A program made the position numbers and the translations under genes. From Sulfurivermis fontis (GTDB lineage Bacteria; Pseudomonadota; Gammaproteobacteria; Thiohalomonadales; Thiohalomonadaceae), in NCBI RefSeq assembly GCF_004001245.1, contig NZ_AP018724.1, positions 1,170,501-1,234,500 of the forward strand: DNA of 64,000 nt, written 5' to 3'. The notes beneath the pieces are model-generated. The model saw only the letters and a list, made by a program, of their open reading frames with translations. It had not been told where the DNA came from and made no database searches. Below, piece by piece: positions 37,901 to 48,239 of this stretch. Within the stretch, counting starts at the first letter, position 1. Every line of letters starts with the position of its first letter.

Positions 37901-38696
37901 GCAAACCATCCATCAGCGCTGGCTCGAGACCATAAGTCGTTTTGATGGCGTAGCGTGCATCTCACGTGCCGTGGCAGACGAGATGGCCGAGTGGCTGGCT
38001 GTCTTCGGCCCCAAGCGCGAGTGGCCTTTGAGTGTCGGTTGGTTCCATCTGGGTGCGGATGTCCAGCACTCCGTGCCCACCACTGGCCTGCCGCCAGACG
38101 CCGAACAAGTGCTGGATAAACTGCGCAGCCGCCCGAGTTTCCTAATGGTCGGAACCATCGAGCCGCGTAAAGCTTACCCGCAGGTGCTTGATGCTTTTGA
38201 TCGCCTTTGGTCCCAAAACATAGATGTCAATTTAGTCATCGTCGGTCAGGAGGGTTGGAAACCGCTTCCGGACGAAAAGCGCCGAAATATTCCGGAAACA
38301 GTCAAGCGCCTGCGTTCGCATCCGGAACTCCGCAAGCGTCTGTTCTGGCTCGAAGGCATCAGCGATGAGTATCTGGAAAAGGTTTATGCCGCGAGCACTT
38401 GTCTGATCGCAGCCTCCTATGGCGAAGGTTTCGGCTTGCCACTGATCGAAGCCGCGCAGCACAAGCTGCCGATCATCGCGCGGGATATTCCGGTGTTCCG
38501 TGAGGTGGCGGGCGAGCATGCGTTCTACTTCAACGCAGATACGCCGGAAGCGTTCGCCAATGTGATCAACGCCTGGCTGGATTTGTATCATACACAACGG
38601 CACCCTATGTCAGATGACATGCCGTGGCTGACGTGGACAGCGAGTGCAGCGATGCTGCATGGAAAAATACTCAATGCAGAAAAAATGGTAAATTAA
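34962..38696 (+). CDS. Three-domain GT4 glycosyltransferase
   Basis: 1244 residues holding three GT-B modules. Module 1 (1-400) has the E-x7-E signature in WHEGFGLPALEAM (about 314). Module 2 (about 412-815) begins KLAYVSPLPPERSGIADY but has only a degenerate SRGETSGTVLD in the same place (about 715). Module 3 (about 849-1240) has YGEGFGLPLIEA (about 1153). Modules 1 and 3 should be active retaining transferases using GDP-mannose or GDP-rhamnose; module 2 may be structural or of altered specificity. Multi-domain mannosyltransferases such as WbdA build polymannan repeats in a similar way. It overlaps the 88-residue gene by one base. Confidence 0.88.
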   Translation: MRIVIDMQGAQTESRFRGIGRYTMSFAQAVVRNRGEHEVILALNGLFPETIEPIRAAFDGLLPQENIRVWHAPGPVRGCDPDNDTRREAAERIREALLASLQPDVIHISSLFEGYVDDAVTSIGRFDTSTPVSVTLYDLIPWIHRQIYLQNPGVERWYVRKIDHLRRADQLLSISASSGREAVEYLNFPPDAVLAVGTDCDARFRPAILTEAQREHLRTAYGIDRPFVMYTGEIDHRKNIERLIEAYASLPVTLRRAHQLVVVCAVQAPDRERLQALAACCGLSAGEFVLTGYVTDEDLLALYNACMLFVFPAWHEGFGLPALEAMRCGKAVIACNISSLPEVVGRKDALFDPFDVRSIAAKVEQVLTDEAFRRELERHALQQAKQFSWHESAKRAWAAWEAMARPAPAFVLHKHRPKLAYVSPLPPERSGIADYSAELLPELARHYEIELVVAQQEVSAPYLLANFPIRTVDEFRASAARYDRVLYHFGNSTYHTHMFPLLEEIPGVVVLHDFFLSGIQAHRDVHGLGPHAWVQALLTSHGYQAVYERYTAADTAEVVWRYPANLPVLQSALGVIVHSEHSRALARQWYGTDTAVDWAVIPHLRVPALHMDRTAARQDLGLTDDDLLVCSFGLMGPTKLSHRLLAAWFASPLAYDPKAQLVFVGENQRGDYGQDLLRTIAASPARDRIRITGWADVETFRRYLAAADIAVQLRTLSRGETSGTVLDCMNHGLATIVNAHGSMADLDQDAVWMLPDGFTDDELIEALMSLARDRERRHALGAWAQEIIRTRHAPRRCAEQYFQAIEGFYQRSESGLHRLLICFGEQPLPKVEWPCVATALARNFPSTLRRRQLLVDVSALVQADLRTGIERVTRAILREWLDNPPPGFQVEPVYATVDVSGYRYARRWTSRFVGVPNDWAEDVPAEAWDGDIFVGLDLHQNVVPAQERWLQEWRSRGVRVWFVVYDLLPVLLPQVLPEGTQTIHQRWLETISRFDGVACISRAVADEMAEWLAVFGPKREWPLSVGWFHLGADVQHSVPTTGLPPDAEQVLDKLRSRPSFLMVGTIEPRKAYPQVLDAFDRLWSQNIDVNLVIVGQEGWKPLPDEKRRNIPETVKRLRSHPELRKRLFWLEGISDEYLEKVYAASTCLIAASYGEGFGLPLIEAAQHKLPIIARDIPVFREVAGEHAFYFNADTPEAFANVINAWLDLYHTQRHPMSDDMPWLTWTASAAMLHGKILNAEKMVN

Positions 38697-38713
38697 GGAT
38701 GCTCTGAATAAGC
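38694..38713. repeat. MITE left-end fragment
   Basis: TTAAGGATGCTCTGAATAAG, one mismatch from the MITE left end with its TTAA, directly at the stop codon of the large glycosyltransferase. No right end is visible. Confidence 0.6.
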
Positions 38714-38721
38714 AACGAATA

Positions 38722-39018
38722 ATGAGCAAATCGTCGATACCAGCGAGTCATCGCGCGCCGAATCGCACCGGCAGCGCCGGTATTTGCTCATCTCGGCGGC
38801 CTGTGGGCCGCATTTGGCGTAGTGCTATCGTGATGCTCGATGCCAACAGCCTGCGCCGGCAGGTGGGCAAGCACGCGATAGCGATCAACAAGATAGTGAT
38901 TGATAAGTCAGATCATCAGCCTCTTCGTGAGAGCATGGGGCATACCCGATGTGAAAATGCTGTGGGTATTATCGTAGGGAGTGCGGTTGCAGTTGTTATT
39001 AACCGGTTTATTATTTGA
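38722..39018 (+). pseudogene. Frameshifted remnant of a DUF212 (divergent PAP2) gene
   Basis: The last 60 codons read VMLDANSLRRQVGKHA then ESMGHTRCENAVGIIVGS, matching the conserved end of DUF212 proteins (an ...YDAxGVRRxxGxQA...GHTxxExxxGxxxG pattern). The preceding part has PASHRAP (for PSSHSA) in the same frame and an AHLGGLWAAFGVVLS-like helix in another frame, as after indels. The N-terminal third is missing. It fills the 344-bp gap between the glycosyltransferase and gmd, and looks like debris from an earlier rearrangement. Confidence 0.5.
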
Positions 39019-39031
39019 ACGGCACAAATAA

Positions 39032-40075
<1,044 letters not shown>

Positions 40076-40087
40076 GAGCGCCCCAAC

Positions 40088-40942
40088 ATGCGCACTCTGG
40101 TCACTGGGCTAAGGGGTTTCACTGGCCGTTATCTGCAGGCGGAGCTGGAAGCTCATGGCCACGAAGTCGTTGGCCTCAAGGCCGATTTGACCGATGCCGC
40201 GGTGCTGGCCGACGAAATGAAGCGTGTGCAGCCGGAATGGGTCGTCCATTTGGCGGGAGTCGCTTTCGTGGAGCACGGTGACCCGAACGATTTTTACCGC
40301 GTCAACCTGATGGGTACCCGGAACCTGCTGGCGGCGTTGGCCAACTGCGGTCGGCGGCCGGAATGCGTGCTGCTGGCCAGCAGCGCAAATGTCTATGGCA
40401 ACAGTACGGAAGGCGTGTTGACGGAAGCAACCCCTCCGAATCCTGCCAACGACTATGCAGTCAGCAAGCTGGCGATGGAGCATATGGCCAGGCTGTGGCT
40501 GGACAGGCTGCCGATTGTGATCGTGCGGCCGTTCAACTATACGGGGGTGGGGCAGAGCGAGTCGTTTCTGATCCCCAAGATCGTCAATCACTTCCGTCGC
40601 CGCGTCGAGGCGATCGAGCTGGGCAATCTCGATGTCTGGCGCGATTTTTCTGATGTGCGGGCTGTTGCGCAAGCCTATCGACGTTTGCTAGAGGCCTGCC
40701 CGATTGGAGAAACGGTAAACGTTTGTTCAGGCCGTACGCATGCGCTGCGTGAAGTATTGGCCATGGCCGGAAAGATTGCCGGGCACGCCATCAAAGTAAA
40801 GGTAAATCCCGCGTTTGTCCGCCCCAACGAAGTTAAAACACTTAGTGGCGATCCGTCGAAGCTTCTCAGCCTGATTGGGCCTTGGGAAACGCCGCCGTTG
40901 GAGGAGACTTTGCGATGGATGCTAAAGGATGGGATGCAGTGA
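40088..40942 (+). CDS. rmd: GDP-6-deoxy-4-keto-D-mannose reductase (GDP-D-rhamnose synthesis)
   Basis: 284-residue extended SDR: glycine-rich VTGLRGFTGRYL (5-16), S-A-N-VYGN block and Y-x3-K in NDYAVSKLAMEH (about 121-132). The size and its place beside gmd fit Rmd, which reduces the 4-keto sugar to GDP-D-rhamnose; a fucose-type synthase (Fcl) is longer and has other motifs. With manB, manC and gmd it completes the pathway to GDP-D-rhamnose. Confidence 0.88.
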   Translation: MRTLVTGLRGFTGRYLQAELEAHGHEVVGLKADLTDAAVLADEMKRVQPEWVVHLAGVAFVEHGDPNDFYRVNLMGTRNLLAALANCGRRPECVLLASSANVYGNSTEGVLTEATPPNPANDYAVSKLAMEHMARLWLDRLPIVIVRPFNYTGVGQSESFLIPKIVNHFRRRVEAIELGNLDVWRDFSDVRAVAQAYRRLLEACPIGETVNVCSGRTHALREVLAMAGKIAGHAIKVKVNPAFVRPNEVKTLSGDPSKLLSLIGPWETPPLEETLRWMLKDGMQ

Positions 40943-40976
40943 CTTTCGTCTATTCGGCTAGGGATAGTTAAGTACC

Positions 40977-42083
40977 GTGCGTGTAGGTGTTGATGGTTCG
41001 GTCTTTGTTTCTAAGCTGACGGGCATTGGGAATTATTCCTATCGACTGCTTTGTGCCATGGCAAGGCAGGCGCCTGAACATGAGTTCATCGTGTTCGCAT
41101 TACAACCACTCTGTGTTGACTTCTCGGAGCCGAACATCTCTATATATGAGGGTGCTCCATCCTTTGTAAGCAATATATATTATTGGAAGGCTTTTGGATT
41201 AGCCCGAACAGTTCAACGTGCCAAGGTTGATGTTTTTTGGGCCAGTACTGGTGTAGCTCCGTTTTTCATGCCTTGTCCAGTGGTTCTGACGGTATATGAC
41301 TTTGTGTATCGACAGGCACCAGATACCATGTCGTTCCGGGGTCGTTGGTTTCGCCGCGTTAATCAACCATGGTGGATACGGCGTGCCTGTGGTGTATTCA
41401 CCATTGCGCAGGCAGTGGCAGATGAAATGTTACGGTATTGCGCTCGTACGGCCGATGCCATCGTACGACCAGCAGTTGATGAAGCCCTGTTCTTTCCCAG
41501 GACGTGTGCTGAGATCGAGTCTGTCAAGGCAAAATACAATCTTAGCGGGGCTTATAATTTAATTGTGGGTACTCTTGAGCCGCGAAAAAATATTGCACTG
41601 TTTGTGCGAGAGTATCTGACTTTCCGCAGAACCTATCCGGACCTGGACTTGCCGTTGCTAGTTTTGGTTGGTGCTAAAGGTTGGAAGGATGAGGAAATTG
41701 TTCGCCTGCTTGATTCGGCAGAGGCAGAAGGTATCGTGCAACGATTGGGTTATGTTCCCACAGAGGATATGCCTAGCCTTTATTCAGGTGCGGATCTGTT
41801 TTTTATGCCATCGCGTTATGAAGGTTTTGGAATGCCCATTCTGGAGGCGCGTCGGTGTGGTTGCCCGGTAGTATGCTCCGATGTACCGGCCATGCATGAG
41901 GCCGGAGGGAACCATGCGCTTTATCATGCACCCACGGCAGAGGGCATTCAGTGGGTACTGGAGGAATTATACTTGCGGAGCCAGCGACCGCACTCCGATA
42001 AAGCGCTTGACGTTGAGTGGAATTGGCAAATTGGGGCAGGCCAGATATTGAGCTTGCTCAACTCTTGCGGCCAAGTAACGTGA
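40977..42083 (+). CDS. GT4 glycosyltransferase, WbpY-like
   Basis: 368 residues from a GTG. N-terminal VDGSVFVSKLTGIGNYSYRL (4-23) and a C-terminal YEGFGMPILEARRCGCPVV with the E-x7-E pair, plus VGTLEPRKN, are GT4 features. In the A-band cluster the corresponding WbpY adds D-rhamnose; the assignment here is from order and style. AT-richer than gmd/rmd. Confidence 0.82.
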   Translation: MRVGVDGSVFVSKLTGIGNYSYRLLCAMARQAPEHEFIVFALQPLCVDFSEPNISIYEGAPSFVSNIYYWKAFGLARTVQRAKVDVFWASTGVAPFFMPCPVVLTVYDFVYRQAPDTMSFRGRWFRRVNQPWWIRRACGVFTIAQAVADEMLRYCARTADAIVRPAVDEALFFPRTCAEIESVKAKYNLSGAYNLIVGTLEPRKNIALFVREYLTFRRTYPDLDLPLLVLVGAKGWKDEEIVRLLDSAEAEGIVQRLGYVPTEDMPSLYSGADLFFMPSRYEGFGMPILEARRCGCPVVCSDVPAMHEAGGNHALYHAPTAEGIQWVLEELYLRSQRPHSDKALDVEWNWQIGAGQILSLLNSCGQVT

Positions 42084-42105
42084 AATTTCAGATTTGGCTG
42101 GTGTC

Positions 42106-43275
42106 ATGAAAGTCGCCATTGTCCATGATTGGCTCGTGACTTATGCAGGTGCTGAGCGCGTTCTCGAGGCCATGCTTGATTGCTTTCCTGAGGCCGAGTT
42201 GTTCTCATTGGTCGACTTCATACCGCCCGGGCAGCGTGACTTTATCAAGAACAAAAGCACAGTCACATCATTCATACAAAATCTACCTTTTTCCAGGCGA
42301 AAATATCGCAATTACCTTGCCTGGATGCCCTTGGCGGTCGAGCAGTTTGATCTCTCTGGCTATGATTTGGTTATCTCGAGTAGTCATGCAGTGGCGAAGG
42401 GTGTGCTGACTGGCCCGGATCAGTTGCATATCTGTATGTGCTACTCCCCGATCCGTTATGCATGGGATCTCCAGCATCAATACCTTCGTGAGGCGGGCCT
42501 GGAGCGAGGGCTCAAGGGTTGGATCGCCAAGTGGATGTTGCATCGGATCCGGCTGTGGGATATGCGCACAGCAAATGGGGTGGACGAGTTTATTGCTATC
42601 TCTGATTTTATTGCACGACGTATCTGGAAGGTTTATCGCCGTGAATCTACCGTTATCTATCCGCCCGTGGATGTTGGTGGTTTTCAGCTGAGGGAAGCCA
42701 AGGAGGATTTCTACGTAACGGCCTCACGCATGGTACCGTATAAAAAAATCGACCTGATTGTTGAGGCTTTTTCCTCCATGCCGGCACGTCGCCTGATCGT
42801 TATCGGAGATGGCCCGGATTTTGAAAAGATTCGCGCCAGGGCCGGTTCAAACGTGGAGTTTCTTGGTTTTCAGGAACAGGCTGTGCTGCGGGACTACTTG
42901 CAGCGTGCCCGTGCGTTTGTGTTCGCCGCAGAAGAAGATTTCGGTATCGCTCCGTTGGAGGCGCAGGCCTGTGGTACGCCTGTAATTGCCTATGGTAAAG
43001 GTGGGGTATTGGAGACGGTTGTCGGGATGGGGACGGGGACGGGTAATAATGAACATGCGCCTACCGGGATATTCTTTGACCGGCAATCGGTGGCCTCCCT
43101 GAGGCAGGCCGTCGAGAGTTTCGAATCACATAGGCATCTGTTCCACCCTATTGTCTGCAGGACCAATGCCGAGCGGTTTTCTCCTGAGCGATTTCGCAGC
43201 GAATTCATGGCTTTTGTCGCTGCTGCTGTCGGGCGGTCCGGCCTTAGTTGGGTGTGCCGGGAAACGACAAAATAA
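42106..43275 (+). CDS. GT4 glycosyltransferase, WbpZ-like
   Basis: 389 residues from the ATG at 42106. MKVAIVHDWLVTYAGAERVLEA at the N terminus, CYSPIRYAWDLQHQYL and SRMVPYKKIDLIVEAF in the middle, and AEEDFGIAPLEAQACGTPV with E-x7-E are typical of the WbpZ/mannosyltransferase C type that adds the first sugar of the A-band chain or links it to the acceptor. 23 nt separate it from the gene before. Confidence 0.85.
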   Translation: MKVAIVHDWLVTYAGAERVLEAMLDCFPEAELFSLVDFIPPGQRDFIKNKSTVTSFIQNLPFSRRKYRNYLAWMPLAVEQFDLSGYDLVISSSHAVAKGVLTGPDQLHICMCYSPIRYAWDLQHQYLREAGLERGLKGWIAKWMLHRIRLWDMRTANGVDEFIAISDFIARRIWKVYRRESTVIYPPVDVGGFQLREAKEDFYVTASRMVPYKKIDLIVEAFSSMPARRLIVIGDGPDFEKIRARAGSNVEFLGFQEQAVLRDYLQRARAFVFAAEEDFGIAPLEAQACGTPVIAYGKGGVLETVVGMGTGTGNNEHAPTGIFFDRQSVASLRQAVESFESHRHLFHPIVCRTNAERFSPERFRSEFMAFVAAAVGRSGLSWVCRETTK

Positions 43276-43422
43276 ACGCAGTTGACTGGCCACGCAGGTC
43301 AATCCCTCACATTTTACGGGTGGGGATGGGATATGGGCATTATCCCTCTCCTGGCAGCCTCTCCTCTCGCGCAGGAGTAGACCACAACACTTTTTGAGAA
43401 TATCCCTGTAAACTATTGCCCC

Positions 43423-44832
43423 ATGCATTCCCGTGGGATACTCAAAGAGCATGCCAGCATTCTTAATGCGGCACTTCATCTGGCTGACTGGCTGGCCATT
43501 GCTGTCACAGCATGGCTTGCGCATTGGTGGTATCTGGACAGTATCGAACTGCCCAACAACTATCTTCTGGTCGTCCTCATCGCGCTTCTGTGTGCAGCAT
43601 TGTTATTTCCTCGTTTCGCGCTTTATCAGGCCTGGCGTGGCATTTCAGTTATAGATGAAGTGCGAGCCATATCGCTGGCGTGGGGTAGTGTACTTCTTGC
43701 ACTAACGGCCATCGCTTTTATCTCCAAGACAGGCACGACTTATTCGCGTGGCTGGTTGCTTTTATGGGCGAGTTCAGGCTGGGCAGCCCTTATCCTTGTG
43801 CGCATAATCCTTCGTGCCGGTTTGCGATGGGCACGGCGACGCGGACTTAACCAGCGGCATGTCGTAATTGTAGGTAGTGTAGAACTAAGCGAGCAGGTGG
43901 CGGCACGGTTACGTGCCGCGCCCTGGATGGGGCTGACTGTGGTCGGTTATTTCAGTAGCAATAGTGGTGCGCCGCCAGTTTCGATTGATGGCATCCCATA
44001 TATAGGGGACTTGGACTCACTTGCTGGGTTCGTCAAGGAACGGCGCATCGATCAGGTTTGGCTGGCCATGCCGCTGCGTGATGAGGATAAAGTCAGGAAA
44101 ATTCTTCATGCGCTGCGCCACTCTACGACCGATATTCGTCTCGTACCTGACTTTTTTGGTATGCGACTATTGAATCACTCGCTGATGGATATTGCTGGCA
44201 TGCCAGTCATAAACCTATCGGTAACGCCGATGACTGGTTTGAATCTTGTGATCAAGGCCGTCGAAGACCGGGTTCTGGCTGCATTGATACTCGCGCTCAT
44301 TTCACCACTTATGGTTCTGATTTCTGTTGGTGTGAAGTTAAGCTCGCCAGGGCCTGTTTTGTTTAAGCAGCTGCGGTTTGGATATGATGGTAAGCCGATA
44401 CGGGTTTATAAATTCCGCACTATGGTGGTGCATGAGGAGGATAACGGGGTGGTTACGCAAGCTTCGCGTGACGATCCACGTGTGACGCGCTTTGGACGCT
44501 TTCTTCGCCGCACCAGTCTTGATGAATTGCCACAGTTTTTTAATGTGTTGCAGGGGCGAATGTCCATCGTGGGGCCCCGCCCCCATGCGGTGGCACACAA
44601 CGAGCAGTACAAGGATCTGATTGATGGGTACATGAAACGGCACAAGGTAAAGCCGGGTATCACCGGTTGGGCCCAGATTAATGGATGGCGCGGTGAAACC
44701 GATAGCCTCGAGAAAATGCAAAAGCGTGTTGAATATGATCTTTATTACATTGAGAATTGGTCCTTATGGTTTGATTTGAAGATCATATTATTGACGTTCA
44801 TAAAAGGCTTCGTAGGGAGGAATGCCTATTAG
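43423..44832 (+). CDS. Undecaprenyl-phosphate sugar-1-phosphate transferase (WcaJ type)
   Basis: 469 residues. N half has four membrane helices (about 18-125) and a CoA-binding-like Rossmann region ([14 protein letters not shown], about 147-160). A fifth helix precedes the catalytic domain: [51 protein letters not shown] (shown only in part) and GPRPHAV. It starts chain assembly by moving hexose-1-P to undecaprenyl phosphate. The sugar (glucose or galactose) is not decided. The 147-bp gap before it has no clear promoter. Confidence 0.92.
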   Translation: MHSRGILKEHASILNAALHLADWLAIAVTAWLAHWWYLDSIELPNNYLLVVLIALLCAALLFPRFALYQAWRGISVIDEVRAISLAWGSVLLALTAIAFISKTGTTYSRGWLLLWASSGWAALILVRIILRAGLRWARRRGLNQRHVVIVGSVELSEQVAARLRAAPWMGLTVVGYFSSNSGAPPVSIDGIPYIGDLDSLAGFVKERRIDQVWLAMPLRDEDKVRKILHALRHSTTDIRLVPDFFGMRLLNHSLMDIAGMPVINLSVTPMTGLNLVIKAVEDRVLAALILALISPLMVLISVGVKLSSPGPVLFKQLRFGYDGKPIRVYKFRTMVVHEEDNGVVTQASRDDPRVTRFGRFLRRTSLDELPQFFNVLQGRMSIVGPRPHAVAHNEQYKDLIDGYMKRHKVKPGITGWAQINGWRGETDSLEKMQKRVEYDLYYIENWSLWFDLKIILLTFIKGFVGRNAY

Positions 44833-44916
44833 AGGCATCTCAAAATCGGGCTCTTTTCGAGTGAATGAGGTTTGGGTGGGAATAACACACTGAACGTGCC
44901 GTATCTCGGGTTCCGT

Positions 44917-44943
44917 GGAAGCTCTGAACTTATTCAGAGCTCC
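44917..44943. repeat. MITE end-to-end hairpin
   Basis: GGAAGCTCTGAA-CTTA-TTCAGAGCT-CC: left and right MITE ends fused with almost no interior, forming a 9-bp stem. Sits between the sugar transferase and ligase genes, with CTTAGGAAGC following. It could act as an intercistronic hairpin. Confidence 0.65.
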
Positions 44944-44978
44944 TTAGGAAGCTTGCTTGATGTGAAAGGATAGTTTTG

Positions 44979-46310
44979 ATGGATGTGCGTGATTATGCAA
45001 GCCGGACGCTAACGGGAACGAATCCTGGTGTGGCCATGCACCGCTGGTTAACATGGTGGACTGCGGCTCTGGTATTCATTTTTCCCGTTGTTGTGGCGAC
45101 GACTAACGGCGGCGGAAGCTATGTCTATACGTTGTTGGTGTTGCCTGCATTGTATTATGGCAGGCATTGGCAAAATCTCTCTTTGTGGGAGCGGCGAATT
45201 CTGCTCGGTTTTGTAGTGGCACTTATTGCCATGTCGCTCAGCTTTATCAATTCTGAAGATATCCGCCAGGGGCTTAAATACCTTGAACGATATCTGCGTT
45301 TCGTATTGATGATCCCTGTGTATTTGATGATGCGGCGCTATAGTCTCGCGTTAGGTCGAGAGTTGGGCGTTGGAGCAATTGTCGCGTGTGTAGTGATGGC
45401 GGTACAGGGGGGCTATCAGGTCAGTTGGGTCGGCCACGAGTTCGCCAGCGGTTATTACCACAAAATTGTTTTTGGTGATTTGGCTGTGTTGTGGGGGGCT
45501 TTGGCAGTGATTTTTGCGTTGACCATGGCTCGTGGTGGCTTGGGGATTGGTATTGCCGCAATTTCGGCCTCCGCCGCCCTTTATGCAAGTGTACTGTCGC
45601 AGACGCGGGGCTCCTGGTTGTTTGTCCCTGTGTTTATACTCACCCTTCTATGGATGTATAGGAAGGAATTATTGGCCAACCGTCAAATGGTGTTAGCCGG
45701 ATTTGTGGTTATGCTTGCGCTGATGTCGTTCGGGATATGGAAGAGTGATCGATTTGTTCAAGGAGTGGAACGCGGGGCCGAGGATTTGAGGATATTTATG
45801 CAAGACCCGAGTGCGGCTACGTCTTGGGGAATTAGGCTCAATTTGTGGCGTAATACCTTGTTGATCGTGGAGGAACATCCAATATTAGGTAGCGGACTGG
45901 GCGATTTTCATCAGGAGATGCGCGACATGGCGGCCGATGGGCGCTCCTGGAGTACCGCCGTCGAAGATTTCGGTCATGCGCATAGCATTTACTTCGATGC
46001 TCTGGCTAATGGCGGATTGGTGGGGTTGATTGCTACCGTTGTGGCGTATTTGCTATTGCCTTTGCTGGCATTTGGTCGCGGGTTGCGTAATGCTATCACG
46101 CCGGAACAGCGTTTCTATGCGATGGGTGGGCTTGTGACGGTGCTGGCATTTGCTACCTTCGGTCTGAGTGAGGCGCTATGGGCACGGAATCCGTTCGTGA
46201 ACACTTATGTAGTTTGCATTGTTGTGTTTCTGGCCAGTATGGTGAATTCTGGGGTGCGGTTGGCTAAGGACAAGTGCGATGGGGGGCAGGGTGAGCTAGC
46301 CCGGCTTTAA
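44979..46310 (+). CDS. O-antigen ligase / polymerase family protein (WaaL-like)
   Basis: 443 residues from the ATG at 44979 (AGGA 8 nt upstream). About 11 hydrophobic segments. The Wzy_C-type block is visible: SQTRGSWLFVPVFILTLLW (about 207-225), and a periplasmic loop with HPILGSGLGDFHQEM then EDFGHAHSIYFDALANGG (about 303-345; shown in parts), where R and H residues are essential in WaaL. In an ABC-transporter pathway a ligase joining the finished chain to lipid A core is more fitting than a Wzy polymerase. Last gene of the polysaccharide run. Confidence 0.85.
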   Translation: MDVRDYASRTLTGTNPGVAMHRWLTWWTAALVFIFPVVVATTNGGGSYVYTLLVLPALYYGRHWQNLSLWERRILLGFVVALIAMSLSFINSEDIRQGLKYLERYLRFVLMIPVYLMMRRYSLALGRELGVGAIVACVVMAVQGGYQVSWVGHEFASGYYHKIVFGDLAVLWGALAVIFALTMARGGLGIGIAAISASAALYASVLSQTRGSWLFVPVFILTLLWMYRKELLANRQMVLAGFVVMLALMSFGIWKSDRFVQGVERGAEDLRIFMQDPSAATSWGIRLNLWRNTLLIVEEHPILGSGLGDFHQEMRDMAADGRSWSTAVEDFGHAHSIYFDALANGGLVGLIATVVAYLLLPLLAFGRGLRNAITPEQRFYAMGGLVTVLAFATFGLSEALWARNPFVNTYVVCIVVFLASMVNSGVRLAKDKCDGGQGELARL

Positions 46311-46369
46311 CGGACACTTTTGTGACTGGAGCCCAAATCTCGGACCACCGGGTTCTTTGGTTTCGACCG

Positions 46370-47066
46370 CTAGACTACCTTCTTTGCCGGATAGGCGGTA
46401 GCCGGAGGCCGATAGTTCAAACGACTGTGCGGTCGTTGCTCGTTGTACATCCGGCGCCATCTCTCGCTGATCACCTCAGCCTCCAGCAAGGTGTGAAACA
46501 GCTCCGCATCGAGCACTTCGCGGCGGTAGGTGGCCACCAGGCTTTCAGCCGCCCCGTTCTGCCAAGGCTTGCCAGGGTCGATGTGCGCCATGCGTATGCC
46601 ACGACGCTGAGCCCAACGCTGCACCACGAAGGCGATGAACTGACCACCGTTGTCACAGCGGACGAAATCGGGGCAGCCATATTGCTCCACCATCCGATCC
46701 AGCTCCCGCTCGACATCCACTGCCTTGAAGGAGCGCGCCACCGGCAGTACCAGGCAATAGGCTGTCGCCTCGTCTTTGACGAGCAGGGTCTGAAAACGCC
46801 GGCCATTCTCTACACGGTCCTCGGAGAAATCCATGCACCAGACGCTGTTCGGCCCATGGGGCGGCGGATCAAGGCGCGCCTGTACGCTTCTTCTTGCGGC
46901 GTTTACGCCAGTGGGCGGTATAGCCCTCCTGGCGCCACAACCGCCGCACGCGCTTCAGGCTCGCACTAGAACCATTCTCGCGCAGCCATCCGGCTACAAG
47001 ACGGTAACCCCAGGCCGAGTGCGCCTTGGCAATGTCCTCTGGAGTGCTCCAGCTATGAGCTGGAGA
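46370..47066 (-). pseudogene. Decayed IS3-family transposase (OrfB)
   Basis: Intact C-terminal part (46370-46834): rve integrase core with MDFSEDR, VRCDNGGQFIA and NGAAESLVATYRRE, which give the D-D-E triad. The upstream part (47066-46840) reads STPEDIAKAHSAWGYRLVAGW then LKRVRRLWRQEGYTAHWRKRRKKKR, the HTH/linker of IS3 OrfB, in a different frame, with a stop near 46877. OrfA and a clear right end are absent. The element is dead and marks the boundary between the polysaccharide locus and the TRAP genes. Confidence 0.82.
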
Positions 47067-47294
47067 AGCTGCTGTGTTCCATGAAGCTTATCGTGCCCGA
47101 GTTCTCCGGGGCTGTGCAGCCGCAGCAAGGCCGGAAGCAGTTTCTGTCATGCACCGATGGTGCGGATTAACACCCGGCTACCCTGATGGAGTAATATTTC
47201 CAGCGCAGGGTGCATCGGGCTTTGGGGTGCGGTGTTGTAACGCCATGTTCTATAAAGAAATATTGTCTGATAATGTTCATGTGACGGGTTCCAT

Positions 47295-48173
47295 ATGGCC
47301 ACCAGAATGTCATTGATACAAACCGGCTTCATGCGGTGGGTCGGAACGGTCGGCATGGTTGTGCTTCTGGCCGGTTGTGCCGGCATGGTAACGCAACGGA
47401 TGGGGGCCACACTGTCCAGCGCAATCCTGAACCAGGACGACCCCGAGACGGTGCGGGCCGGGGCACCGGCCTATCTCCTGCTCATCGATGGGCTGATAGC
47501 CGATGACCCCCAGGACAAGAACATGTTGCTGGCCGGTGCACGTCTGTATGGTGCTTATGCCGCGGTGTTTGTGGACGACGGGGAGCGCGCCCTGCGTATG
47601 GCCAAGAAGGCGCGGGACTATGCCCGGCGGGGTTTGTGTGCGGATTATCCGCAGGTCTGCAAGGTCGAATCAGCGCCCTATGATCAGTTTGTTCCATCCT
47701 TGCATGAGGTGCAGGTAGAGGGGCTGGATGCGTTGTATGTCTATGGTAGTGCCTGGGCCGGCCGGATTCAGGCGGACAGTTCCGACTGGGCGGCGATCGC
47801 GGATCTTCCCAAGGTCGAGGCTGTCATGCGCCGTGTGGTTGCCATGGATCCGGAATACGACAATGGTCGGGCACAGCTTTATCTCGCTGTCCTTAACACG
47901 TTGGTGCCGCCGTCGGTTGGCGGCAGGCCGGAGGTGGGGCGCGGCTTTTTCGAGAAGGCCATTGCCGTGTCACAGGGCAAGGATTTGATGGCCAAGGTGG
48001 AGTTCGCGCGCCGTTATGCGCGCATGGTTTTCGACCGAGAGTTGCATGACCGCTTGCTGCACGAGGTGGTGACGGCGGAGGTACATGTGCCCGGTCTGGT
48101 GTTGAGCAATGTTCTGGCGCAGCAGGAGGCGAGGAAGCTGCTGGCGAGTTCGGCCGAGTATTTCATGGAGTGA
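47295..48173 (+). CDS. TatT-type TPR lipoprotein of a TRAP transporter
   Basis: 292 residues. Signal with lipobox LLAGCAG (Cys about 29), then helical repeats as in TatT (PF16811-type), the periplasmic trimer that pairs with a DctP protein in TRAP systems for hydrophobic acids (Treponema TatPT is the model). Followed on the same strand by dctP, dctQ, dctM, so it belongs to that transporter. Between it and dctP lies a 1.2-kb palindrome array. Ribosome site weak. The 228 bp upstream contain the IS3 relic edge and nothing else recognised. Confidence 0.82.
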   Translation: MATRMSLIQTGFMRWVGTVGMVVLLAGCAGMVTQRMGATLSSAILNQDDPETVRAGAPAYLLLIDGLIADDPQDKNMLLAGARLYGAYAAVFVDDGERALRMAKKARDYARRGLCADYPQVCKVESAPYDQFVPSLHEVQVEGLDALYVYGSAWAGRIQADSSDWAAIADLPKVEAVMRRVVAMDPEYDNGRAQLYLAVLNTLVPPSVGGRPEVGRGFFEKAIAVSQGKDLMAKVEFARRYARMVFDRELHDRLLHEVVTAEVHVPGLVLSNVLAQQEARKLLASSAEYFME

Positions 48174-48239
48174 AATGATGTCGAAGCATAGGCTGCTGGA
48201 TGGTTTTTCCTCTGCTGTGTACCTGCTTATGTCCCATTC

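Noticed and set aside
46833-47316. Plus-strand small proteins around the IS relic
   Set aside because: Opposite strand of the decayed transposase; no ribosome site or family.
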